In this document: one piece after another, positions 54,757 through 63,403 of the stretch
Layout of the letters: each line of letters starts with the position of its first letter
How positions within the stretch are numbered: the stretch's first letter is position 1
Origin: JANRLJ01 sp033762735
GTDB lineage: Bacteria > Chloroflexota > Anaerolineae > Aggregatilineales > Phototrophicaceae
DNA: 64,000 nucleotides
Direction: 5' to 3'
NCBI GenBank assembly: GCA_033762735.1
Contig: JANRLJ010000040.1
Coordinates: 1 to 64,000 of the forward strand
Notes under the pieces: model-generated
Databases searched by the model: none
What the model saw: only the letters and a program-made list of their open reading frames with translations
What the model was told of the DNA's origin: nothing
Made by a program: the position numbers and the translations under genes

Positions 54757-55896
54757 ATGACAACAACACAAAAAACACCGCGCATCGTTTCGCTAACACA
54801 GGCCGTCCTCATCGCCATTGGGCTGATGGTCGCGCTCAGCGCCTGCAACTTCAACCGGGAAACGACGCTCACGCCAACGGTGGAAGGCGTGTTCGAGGAG
54901 CCGATCAATCCGCTGCCTGAGCAGACCGAAGGAACCCCGACACCGACTTCGTCACCTTCGCCGTCACCCTCTCCGCAGCCAGCGGTGGTAATCGCCACCG
55001 GAACAGCGACCTTTACACCCGGCCCCCCAACTGAAACCCCATCTCCCGCGCCGACAACTGGCCCCTGGGAGGTCACGGTCGCGCCGGGAGATACGCTCTA
55101 TAACATGATTGCGCGTCCACCCTTTAACTATCGCAACTTCGATGTGATCGACGAGATTGTGGCGCTGAATGGCCTTTCCAGCGCGGAAAGCATCTTCGCC
55201 GGTCAAACGCTGCTGATTCCGCGTCCTACGCCGACGATTGTACCCGAAGGCGCAGACCTCACCGCGACCGCGCTGGCACAGCTAGGTGTAGATGATCGAG
55301 GGGTGGCGATTGGGGCGCAGGTCGCCTGCCATACCGTGCGCGATGGCGAAAGCGCGGTAAGCATCGCCGATCAGTACAACATTACGCTGGAAATCCTGCG
55401 CGATCTGAACCCCGACATCAACTTCTTCGGCTGCGACTTTAACAATCCCGGCGGTGGCCCGACCTGCGCCCCGATCCTGAGCATCGAACAGTGCGTGAAT
55501 GTGCCGCAGCCCACGCCGACACCGACGCTTTCGCCCACGCCTTCCGGCAGCGAAACGCCTACGCCCACGCCGACGTTTATCGCCCCGCGCATGATTTCAC
55601 CGTCTCAGGGCAGCACCGCCTCTGCCGGGTTGGTCGATCTGGAATGGGTCAGCGTGGGGATTCTGGAAGCGCAGGAATTCTACCTGGTGGAAGTGACCGA
55701 CGTGACGGCGGGCACCCGCTGGCAGCAGGTGACGAAGAACACCGAACTTACCCTGCCCGCCGAACTCATCCCGACCGACGGGCAGATGCATGAGATCAAC
55801 TGGCGGGTGAGCCTGGTGGCGCAGAATGAACTGGGCACTTACAGCTTCGTCGGCACACCCGGCAGCCAGCGCACTTTCTTCTGGCAGAGCCGATAG
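54757..55896 (+). CDS. LysM lipoprotein
   Basis: 379 aa. The lipobox LSAC follows a hydrophobic signal segment (VLIAIGLMVALSAC), predicting lipid anchoring. A Thr/Pro linker leads to two LysM domains (VTVAPGDTLYNMIARPP; HTVRDGESAVSIADQYN) and a C-terminal Ig-like domain (VDLEWVSVG...). It is paralogous to the upstream zinc-ribbon protein over the LysM-Ig part, so the pair arose by duplication with different N-termini. It is probably cotranscribed. It is convergent with mutL, 10 nt apart. Confidence 0.84.
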   Translation: MTTTQKTPRIVSLTQAVLIAIGLMVALSACNFNRETTLTPTVEGVFEEPINPLPEQTEGTPTPTSSPSPSPSPQPAVVIATGTATFTPGPPTETPSPAPTTGPWEVTVAPGDTLYNMIARPPFNYRNFDVIDEIVALNGLSSAESIFAGQTLLIPRPTPTIVPEGADLTATALAQLGVDDRGVAIGAQVACHTVRDGESAVSIADQYNITLEILRDLNPDINFFGCDFNNPGGGPTCAPILSIEQCVNVPQPTPTPTLSPTPSGSETPTPTPTFIAPRMISPSQGSTASAGLVDLEWVSVGILEAQEFYLVEVTDVTAGTRWQQVTKNTELTLPAELIPTDGQMHEINWRVSLVAQNELGTYSFVGTPGSQRTFFWQSR

Positions 55897-55906
55897 GCAC
55901 CTGAGC

Positions 55907-57736
55907 CTATCCGCTCCGCCCGAACTCCCGCGCCAGTTGATCGCCGCTCATATGGAGCATGGTCGGGCGACCATGCGGGCAGGTGTGGGGCGAGACACAG
56001 CGCTCCAACTGCCGGATGAGCGCCTGCATTTCTTCAGTGCTGAGGATTTGCCCCGCCTTCACAGCAGCCCGGCGGCAGACGCGGCGGATGATTTTCTCCT
56101 CAATCGCGGCCTGCCCCGGCTGCTTGTCCTGCAAAAGATCGTCCAGAATGTCCGTCAGCGCTTCGACCGGGTGCTGATTCGCCAGCAGCGTCGGGATGCT
56201 GCGGATGAGAAAGGTGCTCGGCCCAAACGGTTCGAGCAAAAAGCCCATGCCTGCCAGCACGTCGAGCTTTTCTTCCACCAGCCGCGCCTCGACGGGAGCC
56301 AGATCAACCGTCTGGGCATCAAGCGTTAACTGGCGCACCTTTTCGCCACGCTCATATTCGTCCATAAACTGCTCATAGAGGATGCGCTCGTGGGCGGCGT
56401 GCTGGTCGATCAGATACATCCCCGACGGTCCCTCAGCGACGATGTACGATGCCGCGATCTGCCCGACGACGCGCAGCATCGGCAGTGTGCGCGGTTTGCG
56501 GGGTGCACCTGGGCCATACGGAATCGCGGTTGGGTCGTCCTCGGCCTGTGCTGCCGTGTCCACCCGCTGATTCACATAGCCACCCGGCGAGTCCAAGCCG
56601 AGGTCGAGATCAAGCTGACCGCCGTTGCTCGGCCCCTGCTCCAGCGCACGGCGCGGGTAGGACGGCGGGAAACGACTGTGCGAAGCGGTATAGCCCCGGT
56701 AGGCGGTCGCTGCGGCTGTATCGGGCGTCTGTGATAGCGCAATGACCGCCTGCCGCACGGCACGCTGCACAGTGGAAAAGACCGCGTTGGCATCCCGAAA
56801 GCGCACCTCCGCTTTGGTGGGATGCACATTCACATCCACCTCGTCCGGCGCAATACTCACCAGCAGCACGGCCACCGGATAGCGTCCGTTCATCAGCAGC
56901 GTGTGATAGGCCTGCACCACTGCATACGTCAGGCTGGAGTCCTGCACCCAGCGACCATTCACAAACAGTGTGATCTGCCCCCGGTCAGCACGATTCAGCC
57001 CCGGCGCGGAACTGTAGCCATAGACCCCGACCGCAGGCCGATCCTCGCGGGCTTCGTCTTCGGCGGAAACCTCCACCATCTGCTTGAAGGTATCCAGCCC
57101 CAGCGACCGCACAACCACATCCGCCAGATTGCCCGTACCGCTGGAACGGAAAACCTCGCGCCCGTCCTGCTCCAGCAGGAAGCGCACCTGTGGATAGGCC
57201 ATCGCGTAGCGCGTGACGATGGAGGCGATAAAGCGCTTTTCGGTATTTTCCTTCTTCATAAACTTGAGACGTGCGGGGGTGTTGAAAAACAGATTCTCTA
57301 CTGTAATCACCGTGCCCGCAGGTGCGCCCACCGCCTGCCGATGTGTCAGTGCGCCGCCTTCCACCCTCAACTGAGTACCCACGTTTTCGCTGCGATGGCG
57401 TGTGACCATCGTCACCCGGCTGACCGCCGCGATGCTGGCAAGTGCCTCCCCCCGGAAGCCAAGCGTCTCAATCGCGTTCAGGTCGTCGGCGGTTTGCAGT
57501 TTGCTGGTCGCGTGGCGCATAAAGGCCAGTTCGACTTCATCCGCTGGAATGCCCGAACCATCGTCGCTGATGCGGATGAGCTTCTGCCCACCCGCGTTGA
57601 CCGAAATGTGAATGCTGGTCGCGCCCGCGTCCAGCGCGTTTTCCAGCAGTTCCTTCACGACCGAAGCCGGACGCTCCACCACCTCGCCCGCCGCAATCTG
57701 TGCGACCACTTGTTCTGATAAGCGTTGAATCGCCAT
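55907..57736 (-). CDS. mutL: DNA mismatch repair protein MutL
   Basis: 609 aa. The N-terminal GHKL ATPase has ENALDAGATSIHI, DDGSGIP and GFRGEALASI. The C-terminal domain carries the metal endonuclease motif DQHAAHERILYE, the VKAGQ region and the CPHGRP motif, so this is the nicking type of MutL used by organisms without MutH. The ATG at 57736 begins AIQRLSEQVVAQIAAGEVV. No mutS is in the window. It lies between the LysM lipoprotein (convergent) and a histidine kinase on the same strand. Confidence 0.95.
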   Translation of the reverse strand: MAIQRLSEQVVAQIAAGEVVERPASVVKELLENALDAGATSIHISVNAGGQKLIRISDDGSGIPADEVELAFMRHATSKLQTADDLNAIETLGFRGEALASIAAVSRVTMVTRHRSENVGTQLRVEGGALTHRQAVGAPAGTVITVENLFFNTPARLKFMKKENTEKRFIASIVTRYAMAYPQVRFLLEQDGREVFRSSGTGNLADVVVRSLGLDTFKQMVEVSAEDEAREDRPAVGVYGYSSAPGLNRADRGQITLFVNGRWVQDSSLTYAVVQAYHTLLMNGRYPVAVLLVSIAPDEVDVNVHPTKAEVRFRDANAVFSTVQRAVRQAVIALSQTPDTAAATAYRGYTASHSRFPPSYPRRALEQGPSNGGQLDLDLGLDSPGGYVNQRVDTAAQAEDDPTAIPYGPGAPRKPRTLPMLRVVGQIAASYIVAEGPSGMYLIDQHAAHERILYEQFMDEYERGEKVRQLTLDAQTVDLAPVEARLVEEKLDVLAGMGFLLEPFGPSTFLIRSIPTLLANQHPVEALTDILDDLLQDKQPGQAAIEEKIIRRVCRRAAVKAGQILSTEEMQALIRQLERCVSPHTCPHGRPTMLHMSGDQLAREFGRSG

Positions 57737-57806
57737 TCTGGGGCGCTCCTGAAGCTAAGAACCCCACATCAGGGAATTCTTTTGACCAAACGGGAATGAG
57801 GAAAGA

Positions 57807-59006
57807 TTACTGTCTGGCGGCGTCCGGCACAATAGCGTTTTCTTCATTCAGCGGGATACTGAAGAAGAAGGTGCTGCCCTGCCCCTCGGTGCTCTCCACC
57901 CAGGCATTGCCGCCGTGCCGCTGGGCGACGCTGCGCACGATGAAAAGCCCTAAGCCGCTGCCTTTGATCTTCTTGTGTTCACGCCGGGGGATACGGAAAT
58001 GCCGCTCAAAGAGGTTCTTCTGGTTATCGGGGCTGATGCCGAGGCCGCTGTCGCGCACACTGATAATCACCTCATCACCGCGCCGCCGCACCCCCACTTC
58101 GACCTGTCCACCGTTGGGCGTGTATTTGATGGCGTTATCGACCAGGTTGATGATGGCGCGCTCCAGCATGTTGGAATCGGCATAGATAATGGGTACATCA
58201 TCGCTGATGACGGCAGAGAGCGAAAGTTCCTGCTTTTCCGCCGGGACGAGATGATTCTTGATAATCCGGCTGACAATTTCGGCCAGATCGCACTGGTTGC
58301 GTTCCATCTCGTAGAAGCCGGTTTCAGGGTCATAACGCCCCGCATCCTGGATGTTATCCACCAGCGAAGTCATCTGCGTGACGCCGGACAGAATCTTTTC
58401 CACGAAATGCGCCTGCCGCTCGTTGATCTCACCCACCGTCCCCTGTTCGAGCATACTGGCGAATCCCTGAATCGAGGTCAGCGGGGAGCGCAGATCATGG
58501 GACACAATGCGCATGAACTCGCTCTGGTTGCGTCCGAGCTTTTCATGCCGCGCTTCTGAACGCGCCTTCATGGTCACAACGGTCACTGCATCCACCAGCG
58601 CCTGAAGAATCCCTAAATCCATTGAGCGGGTGGATTCCAACACCAGCCAGAAAATGCCCACTGTCTGCTTCTGAATGCGGACGGCAGCAGCAGCCCAGGC
58701 AGCCATCGACAGATGGATACCTTCAGGCAGATCGGGTTGAATTTGCAGCGAGGACGATAATCCTGCGCCAAGCGCCCGTGCGTCTTCATCGCTGAGGGCC
58801 AGCGGCTCCGTCGTACCCACCGTCATGAGAACACGCGGATCGCTGTAGAGGAACAAACCTGCGCCAGTAACACCGGATTGGGTTTGCGTGAGTTGTAAAA
58901 TATGCGACAGACTGGCTTCGACATCGGGTGTGGTCGCAATGAAGTGCAGCACATTCCGCAGGATTTCCTGCTGATCCTGGCTGCGTTCGGCATCAACCTG
59001 CGTCAT
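57807..59006 (-). CDS. GAF-domain sensor histidine kinase
   Basis: 399 aa, no transmembrane segments. An N-terminal GAF-like domain (about 25-165) is followed by HisKA with the phospho-His in MRIVSHDLRSPLTSIQ and HATPase_c (N-box DNAIKYTPNGG, G1 RDSGLGIS, G2 GSGLGLFIV). It should autophosphorylate and pass phosphate to a REC domain. The divergent REC-CpaE gene 213 nt away is the nearest candidate. It is 70 nt upstream of mutL on the same strand. The signal is unknown. Confidence 0.9.
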   Translation of the reverse strand: MTQVDAERSQDQQEILRNVLHFIATTPDVEASLSHILQLTQTQSGVTGAGLFLYSDPRVLMTVGTTEPLALSDEDARALGAGLSSSLQIQPDLPEGIHLSMAAWAAAAVRIQKQTVGIFWLVLESTRSMDLGILQALVDAVTVVTMKARSEARHEKLGRNQSEFMRIVSHDLRSPLTSIQGFASMLEQGTVGEINERQAHFVEKILSGVTQMTSLVDNIQDAGRYDPETGFYEMERNQCDLAEIVSRIIKNHLVPAEKQELSLSAVISDDVPIIYADSNMLERAIINLVDNAIKYTPNGGQVEVGVRRRGDEVIISVRDSGLGISPDNQKNLFERHFRIPRREHKKIKGSGLGLFIVRSVAQRHGGNAWVESTEGQGSTFFFSIPLNEENAIVPDAARQ

Positions 59007-59187
59007 TGTTTGTTCTTACCCCCATGTTGAAAGCGTTTGCGCACATGCTGAAAGACATGGCACACATCATCGTTTGAACTGCTTTATTCTACGTTGAGCA
59101 TTATAATGCAGGTCTTAAAAAGCGAGCAAGCGAGGTTAACAAACCATAACGAGCGTCGCTTGCACGCCCTTTTCTTTCATGATAAAC

Positions 59188-59211
59188 TTTTGTAACGTGA
59201 ATGTTACAAAA
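59188..59211. promoter_or_regulatory. Perfect 9-bp inverted repeat, operator-like
   Basis: TTTTGTAAC and GTTACAAAA are separated by 6 nt and end 8 nt before the ATG of the REC-CpaE gene, in the gap between it and the divergent histidine kinase. It may be a regulator-binding site, or in RNA a hairpin next to the start codon. It is not followed by a T-run. Confidence 0.6.
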
Positions 59212-59219
59212 TGTGAATC

Positions 59220-60359
59220 ATGATGTCCGAAAAAATCTTAATTGTTGATGATGACATCGACAGCTTAAAGCTGATCGGTTTAATGCTGCAACGACACGGC
59301 TACGAAGTCATCGCCGCCAGTTCTGGCAACCAGGCGATCTCCAAAACACTCAGTGAGCGCCCCGACCTCGTCATTCTGGATGTCATGATGCCCGACATGA
59401 ATGGGTACGAAGTCTGCCGCCGTCTTCGCGCCAATCCCGATACACAGCCTATTCCCATCATCATGTTCACGGCCAAAACGCTGATCGATGACAAGGTCGC
59501 CGGGTTTGAAGCGGGCGCCGATGATTACCTGACGAAACCTACCCATCCCGCTGAACTGGCGTCGCGCGTCAGTACCATTTTACAACGAACCGCCAGTCAG
59601 CGGCGTAAAGAGGTTGGCAGGGGCACGGCCATCGGCCTTCTCGGTGTCAAAGGGGGACTGGGCACGACCACGCTGGCGCTCAATCTGGGTGCCGCGATGA
59701 AAATGGCCGGGGAAAACCCAGTCGTGACCGATTTTCGGCTCGGCTGTGGCAGCCTGGGACTGTATATGGGGCTGCCGCGTGCGGCTGGGCTGGCTGCTGT
59801 TCTGGGGCAATCTGCCTCTGAAATCCGCCCCAACGTGATCGAGAAGGAACTGATTGTGCATCCGACCGGGCTGCGGGCGCTGCTGTCTTCGACAAAACCG
59901 AAAGAGGCTCTGCTCAGCTACAGCCTGGACTCTGCTGCTGCGGTGGTGAAGGGACTGCGGTCGCTGGCAAAACCCGTCATCGCCGATCTGGGCAGCGGCT
60001 ATACCCCATTGATCGCGCGCTTGCAGGCTGAGATGGATCTGATCCTGCTGCTGGTGGAGCAGAACGGGGCAACACTCAGCATCGCCCGTGAACTCTTGTA
60101 TGAGATCGACCCTGAAGGCAAAGGCCGGGTACAGATCGTGGTGATGAACCGCGCCGGGACGCCGCAGACCGCGTGGAGCGAAGTCGAAGCTGCGCTGGGG
60201 CAGGAAATCCGCGCCATCATCTCTCCAGCAGGTGATCTGGCGCTTGCCGCCATGAACGCGGGCACACCGATGGTCAATTACCAACCAAGCGCGATTGTGT
60301 CCAATCAGATGATGAAGCTGGCCGAAACCCTCAACGGCAGCGGGCAGTCCGCCGCATGA
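59220..60359 (+). CDS. Response-regulator receiver fused to CpaE/MinD-like ATPase
   Basis: About 378 aa. The receiver domain (1-120) has the acidic pair VDDD, phospho-Asp53 in LVILDVMMPD, and Lys in YLTKP. A ParA/MinD-type ATPase (about 135-370) follows, with the Walker A variant GVKGGLGTTTLALNL; it keeps the Lys before Gly-Gly but has Leu at the variable position. CpaE proteins place pilus or secretion machinery, and no tad/cpa genes are adjacent. ATG at 59220 or 59223; no clear ribosome-binding site. A perfect palindrome lies immediately upstream. Confidence 0.88.
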   Translation: MMSEKILIVDDDIDSLKLIGLMLQRHGYEVIAASSGNQAISKTLSERPDLVILDVMMPDMNGYEVCRRLRANPDTQPIPIIMFTAKTLIDDKVAGFEAGADDYLTKPTHPAELASRVSTILQRTASQRRKEVGRGTAIGLLGVKGGLGTTTLALNLGAAMKMAGENPVVTDFRLGCGSLGLYMGLPRAAGLAAVLGQSASEIRPNVIEKELIVHPTGLRALLSSTKPKEALLSYSLDSAAAVVKGLRSLAKPVIADLGSGYTPLIARLQAEMDLILLLVEQNGATLSIARELLYEIDPEGKGRVQIVVMNRAGTPQTAWSEVEAALGQEIRAIISPAGDLALAAMNAGTPMVNYQPSAIVSNQMMKLAETLNGSGQSAA

Positions 60360-60408
60360 AGGTTGTAAAAAATCTCGCCCAATTGGTGGAATAGTTTTAT
60401 CCTTACTG

Positions 60409-61179
60409 ATGACTCTGGAAACACTGCATACTAAAATTCAGCGTGCGGCGCAACTTCTGAAACAAAGCCAGAACGTGCTGGCCTTTACGGGTGCGGGGAT
60501 CAGTACCGACTCCGGCATCCCCGACTTCCGCAGCGAATCGTCGGGGCTGTGGCATAATGTCGATCCAATGGCGGTTGCCAGTATCTACGGGTTCAAGAAA
60601 AATCCGCAGGCGTTCTATGACTGGGTGGGGCCGCTGACGCGCACGACCCTGAATGCCGTGCCGAACGCAGCCCATCTGGCGCTCTCAACCCTGGAACGCC
60701 GGGGTTATCTGCATGGTATCATCACGCAGAACATTGATATGCTGCACACCCGCGCCGGGAGCGGCTGCATCTATGAACTGCACGGCCACATGCGCACCGC
60801 CACCTGCATCACCTGCTTTATGACGGTTGAGGCCGAGCCGATTTTGCAGCAGTTTCTCGATGATGGCCGGGTGCCGCACTGCAAGGTATGTAACGGGGTG
60901 CTCAAGCCCAATGTCATCCTGTTTGGGGAGCAGCTTCCCATCCGGGAGTTCCAGAACGCGCAGGAAGCCGCCCGCCACTGTGATGCGATGATCGTAGTCG
61001 GGTCATCCCTGGAAGTCGCGCCCGCTGGTGATATTCCGATTGTAGCCGCACGGCGCGGTGCGAAGTTAATCGTCGTGAACCTTGAACCAACCCCCGCCGA
61101 TAAACTGGCGGAAGTCGTCATTCATGCTCGTGCGGCAGAAATCCTGCCGGAGATTGTGCGGCAAGTGGAGACGCTGTAA
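60409..61179 (+). CDS. Sirtuin, NAD-dependent protein deacylase
   Basis: 256 aa, Sir2 family. The NAD motif GAGISTDSGIPDFRS is near residue 26. The QNID motif reads TQNIDMLH, the catalytic His is in YELHGHM, and the zinc ligands are CITC and CKVC. It removes acyl groups from lysines using NAD. No ribosome-binding site is evident before the ATG, so it may be translated from a leaderless or coupled message. Its stop overlaps the start of the next histidine kinase (TAATG), tying the two together. Confidence 0.93.
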   Translation: MTLETLHTKIQRAAQLLKQSQNVLAFTGAGISTDSGIPDFRSESSGLWHNVDPMAVASIYGFKKNPQAFYDWVGPLTRTTLNAVPNAAHLALSTLERRGYLHGIITQNIDMLHTRAGSGCIYELHGHMRTATCITCFMTVEAEPILQQFLDDGRVPHCKVCNGVLKPNVILFGEQLPIREFQNAQEAARHCDAMIVVGSSLEVAPAGDIPIVAARRGAKLIVVNLEPTPADKLAEVVIHARAAEILPEIVRQVETL

Positions 61180-62387
61180 TGAGCGAAACAGTCAATGGGA
61201 CCGCCCACAAGGATCTGCTGTCGCATTATGCGCGGCTGATTGAAATCAGCAAGCAACTCAATTCAACCTTCGATCACAAAGCGCTGCTGAAACAGATTAT
61301 TTCGGCGGCGACCGAACTGACCAACACCGAAGAAGCGTCCATCATGCTGTATGACCCCACCAGCGGGGAACTGCGCTTTGAAATCGCCACCAATATGGTG
61401 TCGAACAACATGCAGGACATTATGGTGCCGCTGGAAGGCAGCCTCGCCGGATGGATTTTTTCGCATGGTGAACCGCGTGTGATCCAGGACGTCAGCAAGG
61501 AGTCGCTGCACTCCAAGGTCGTAGACGACGCAACCGGCTTCAAGAGCCGCAATCTGCTCGGCGTCCCCATGAAAACGCACAAGAAGGTGATCGGTGTGCT
61601 GGAAGCGCTCAATAAGCGTGACGGCGAACGCTTCACCGATGAGGACACCAATACGCTGACCACGCTGGCCGGGCTGGCCGCGATTGCCATCGAAAACGCC
61701 CGCCTGTTCCGCCAGAGCGACTTCATCGCGGAAATGGTGCATGAACTGCGCACACCGCTATTGGCGCTCAAGGCCAGCACGGCGCTGCTGATGCGGCCAG
61801 ACCTGCCGGAAGAACGCCGCGAAGACATGATTACCACCATGCAGGAAGAAACCAATCGCCTGATGCGGCTGACGACCGACTTCCTCGATCTGGCACAGAT
61901 GGAATCAGGCCGGACGCGGCTGGAAATTGCCCCGTTTGACCTGGCAAAACTGCTGGCTGAAAGCGCGGTGGTGGTGATGCCGCAGGCGACTGAAAAAGGC
62001 ATTACCATCACTACGGATGAAAAGACGTTTACAGTGGATGGCGACCGAGGCAAGATCAAGCAGGTCTTGCTCAACCTGCTGACCAATGCCATCAAGTACA
62101 ACCGCCGCAACGGCAAAATTACCGCGAGTACCACGCTTGACCTGGAAGACGATACGCCCATGGTGATCGTCGCAATCGCCGACACAGGCTATGGTATCTC
62201 CAAGGAAAGCCAGAAGCGGATGTTTGAAAAGTTCTTCCGTGCAGACAATCCCTCTGGAGAGTCGGGAACAGGGCTGGGGCTGGTGATTACCAAGCACATC
62301 GTCGAGGCGCACGGCGGGAGTATCTGGCTGGAAAGCGAAGAAGGTGTGGGCACAACCTTCTTTATCACACTGCCACTGGTGAACTGA
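61179..62387 (+). CDS. GAF-domain sensor histidine kinase
   Basis: 402 aa, soluble. A GAF domain (about 25-175, with ASIMLYDPTSGELRFEIAT and LLGVPMKTHKKVIGVLEALN, shown in part) precedes HisKA, with the phospho-His in EMVHELRTPLLALK, and HATPase_c (TNAIKYNRRNG, DTGYGIS, GTGLGLVIT). It overlaps the sirtuin stop by one base. The REC-CpaE gene is two genes upstream on the same strand and could be its partner. It is a different subtype from the kinase at 57.8 kb. The signal is unknown. Confidence 0.92.
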   Translation: MSETVNGTAHKDLLSHYARLIEISKQLNSTFDHKALLKQIISAATELTNTEEASIMLYDPTSGELRFEIATNMVSNNMQDIMVPLEGSLAGWIFSHGEPRVIQDVSKESLHSKVVDDATGFKSRNLLGVPMKTHKKVIGVLEALNKRDGERFTDEDTNTLTTLAGLAAIAIENARLFRQSDFIAEMVHELRTPLLALKASTALLMRPDLPEERREDMITTMQEETNRLMRLTTDFLDLAQMESGRTRLEIAPFDLAKLLAESAVVVMPQATEKGITITTDEKTFTVDGDRGKIKQVLLNLLTNAIKYNRRNGKITASTTLDLEDDTPMVIVAIADTGYGISKESQKRMFEKFFRADNPSGESGTGLGLVITKHIVEAHGGSIWLESEEGVGTTFFITLPLVN

Positions 62388-62390
62388 ATT

Positions 62391-62418
62391 AAAAAGGCGG
62401 GTGCTGTACCCGCCTTTT
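62391..62418. terminator. Bidirectional terminator between histidine kinase and secF
   Basis: An 11-bp stem (aaaaggcgggt/acccgcctttt) with a 5-nt loop has T-runs on both strands. It serves the kinase gene on plus and secF on minus. Confidence 0.85.
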
Positions 62419-62425
62419 CGATTCT

Positions 62426-63400
62426 TCAGGACACGCTTCGGGCTTCCTGTGGCTGAACAGGAGTCACCACATCCCCTTTAACCAGCGGCAGTTCCCCTTT
62501 TTGCCATGCCACCAGCAGCGGCACCGCGTTAAAGATCGAGGAATACGTGCCGCTCAACAGGCCGATAAACAGAATAGCAATGAACTGTTTGATGGTTTCC
62601 CCGCCGAACAGCAGAATCGCCGCCATGATGAAAAAGGCGTTGAGCTGGGTCGCCAGTGAACGATGAATGGTTTCCCAGATGCTGCGGTTGACAATCGTCT
62701 CATACGGTTCACCGAGGTGCTTCTGGATGTTCTCGCGAATGCGGTCGAACATCACAATGGTGTCCTGCACGGAGTAACCGACGACCGTGAGCACCGCCGT
62801 CAGAAACAGGGCATCGACTTCCCACCCGAACAGCAGCCCCATCAGCGACATAATGCCGCACACCACCAGCACGTCATGCAGCATGGCCGCAATCGCGCAA
62901 ACCCCATAGCGGAAGGCATTTGGCACCTGACGGAACGCCAGCACAATAAAGCCTGTGACGATCAGCGAGGCAATCACCACAGCCAGAAATGCCGCCTGGG
63001 ATACTTCCCGCCCAACCGTTGGCGAAACCTGTTCCGTGCGCAGGCTGGTGAGGTCAAGCGGGGCCAGCGTTTCCAGCCGGCTCAGGATTTCATCGGTGAC
63101 TTCCTGCGTCTCAAAGCCCCCGCGAACCGACCAGCGGTAGTCCGTCGGCGCACCAAGCTGCTGGATAATCACATTGTCTTCACCAAACTCGGCGAACACA
63201 TCCCGGATACCACTTTCCGTCGCGCCCTCTTCGGTGAATTGAATCTCATAGATGCTGCCACCGACGAAGTCCACACTCAGGCGGAAGGGAGAACGGGTCG
63301 GCGTAGTCAGGATGGAATAAACCATCACGGCGATGCCAAGGAGGATGATGACACCGGAGAACAGGAAGAAGTAGCGCCGTTTTTCGACAAGATTGAACAT
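62426..63400 (-). CDS. secF: Protein-export membrane protein SecF
   Basis: 324 aa, RND-type accessory subunit of the Sec translocon. TM1 (FLFSGVIILLGIAVMVYSIL) precedes the periplasmic P1-like region with FRLSVDFVGGSIYEIQF. Five further TM helices follow, including DVLVVCGIMSLMGLLF and SVQDTIVMFDRIREN, the conserved SecF block. It uses the proton gradient to help pull proteins across the membrane. It follows secD by 3 nt on the same strand, the normal order. Confidence 0.95.
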   Translation of the reverse strand: MFNLVEKRRYFFLFSGVIILLGIAVMVYSILTTPTRSPFRLSVDFVGGSIYEIQFTEEGATESGIRDVFAEFGEDNVIIQQLGAPTDYRWSVRGGFETQEVTDEILSRLETLAPLDLTSLRTEQVSPTVGREVSQAAFLAVVIASLIVTGFIVLAFRQVPNAFRYGVCAIAAMLHDVLVVCGIMSLMGLLFGWEVDALFLTAVLTVVGYSVQDTIVMFDRIRENIQKHLGEPYETIVNRSIWETIHRSLATQLNAFFIMAAILLFGGETIKQFIAILFIGLLSGTYSSIFNAVPLLVAWQKGELPLVKGDVVTPVQPQEARSVS

Positions 63401-63403
63401 GGT

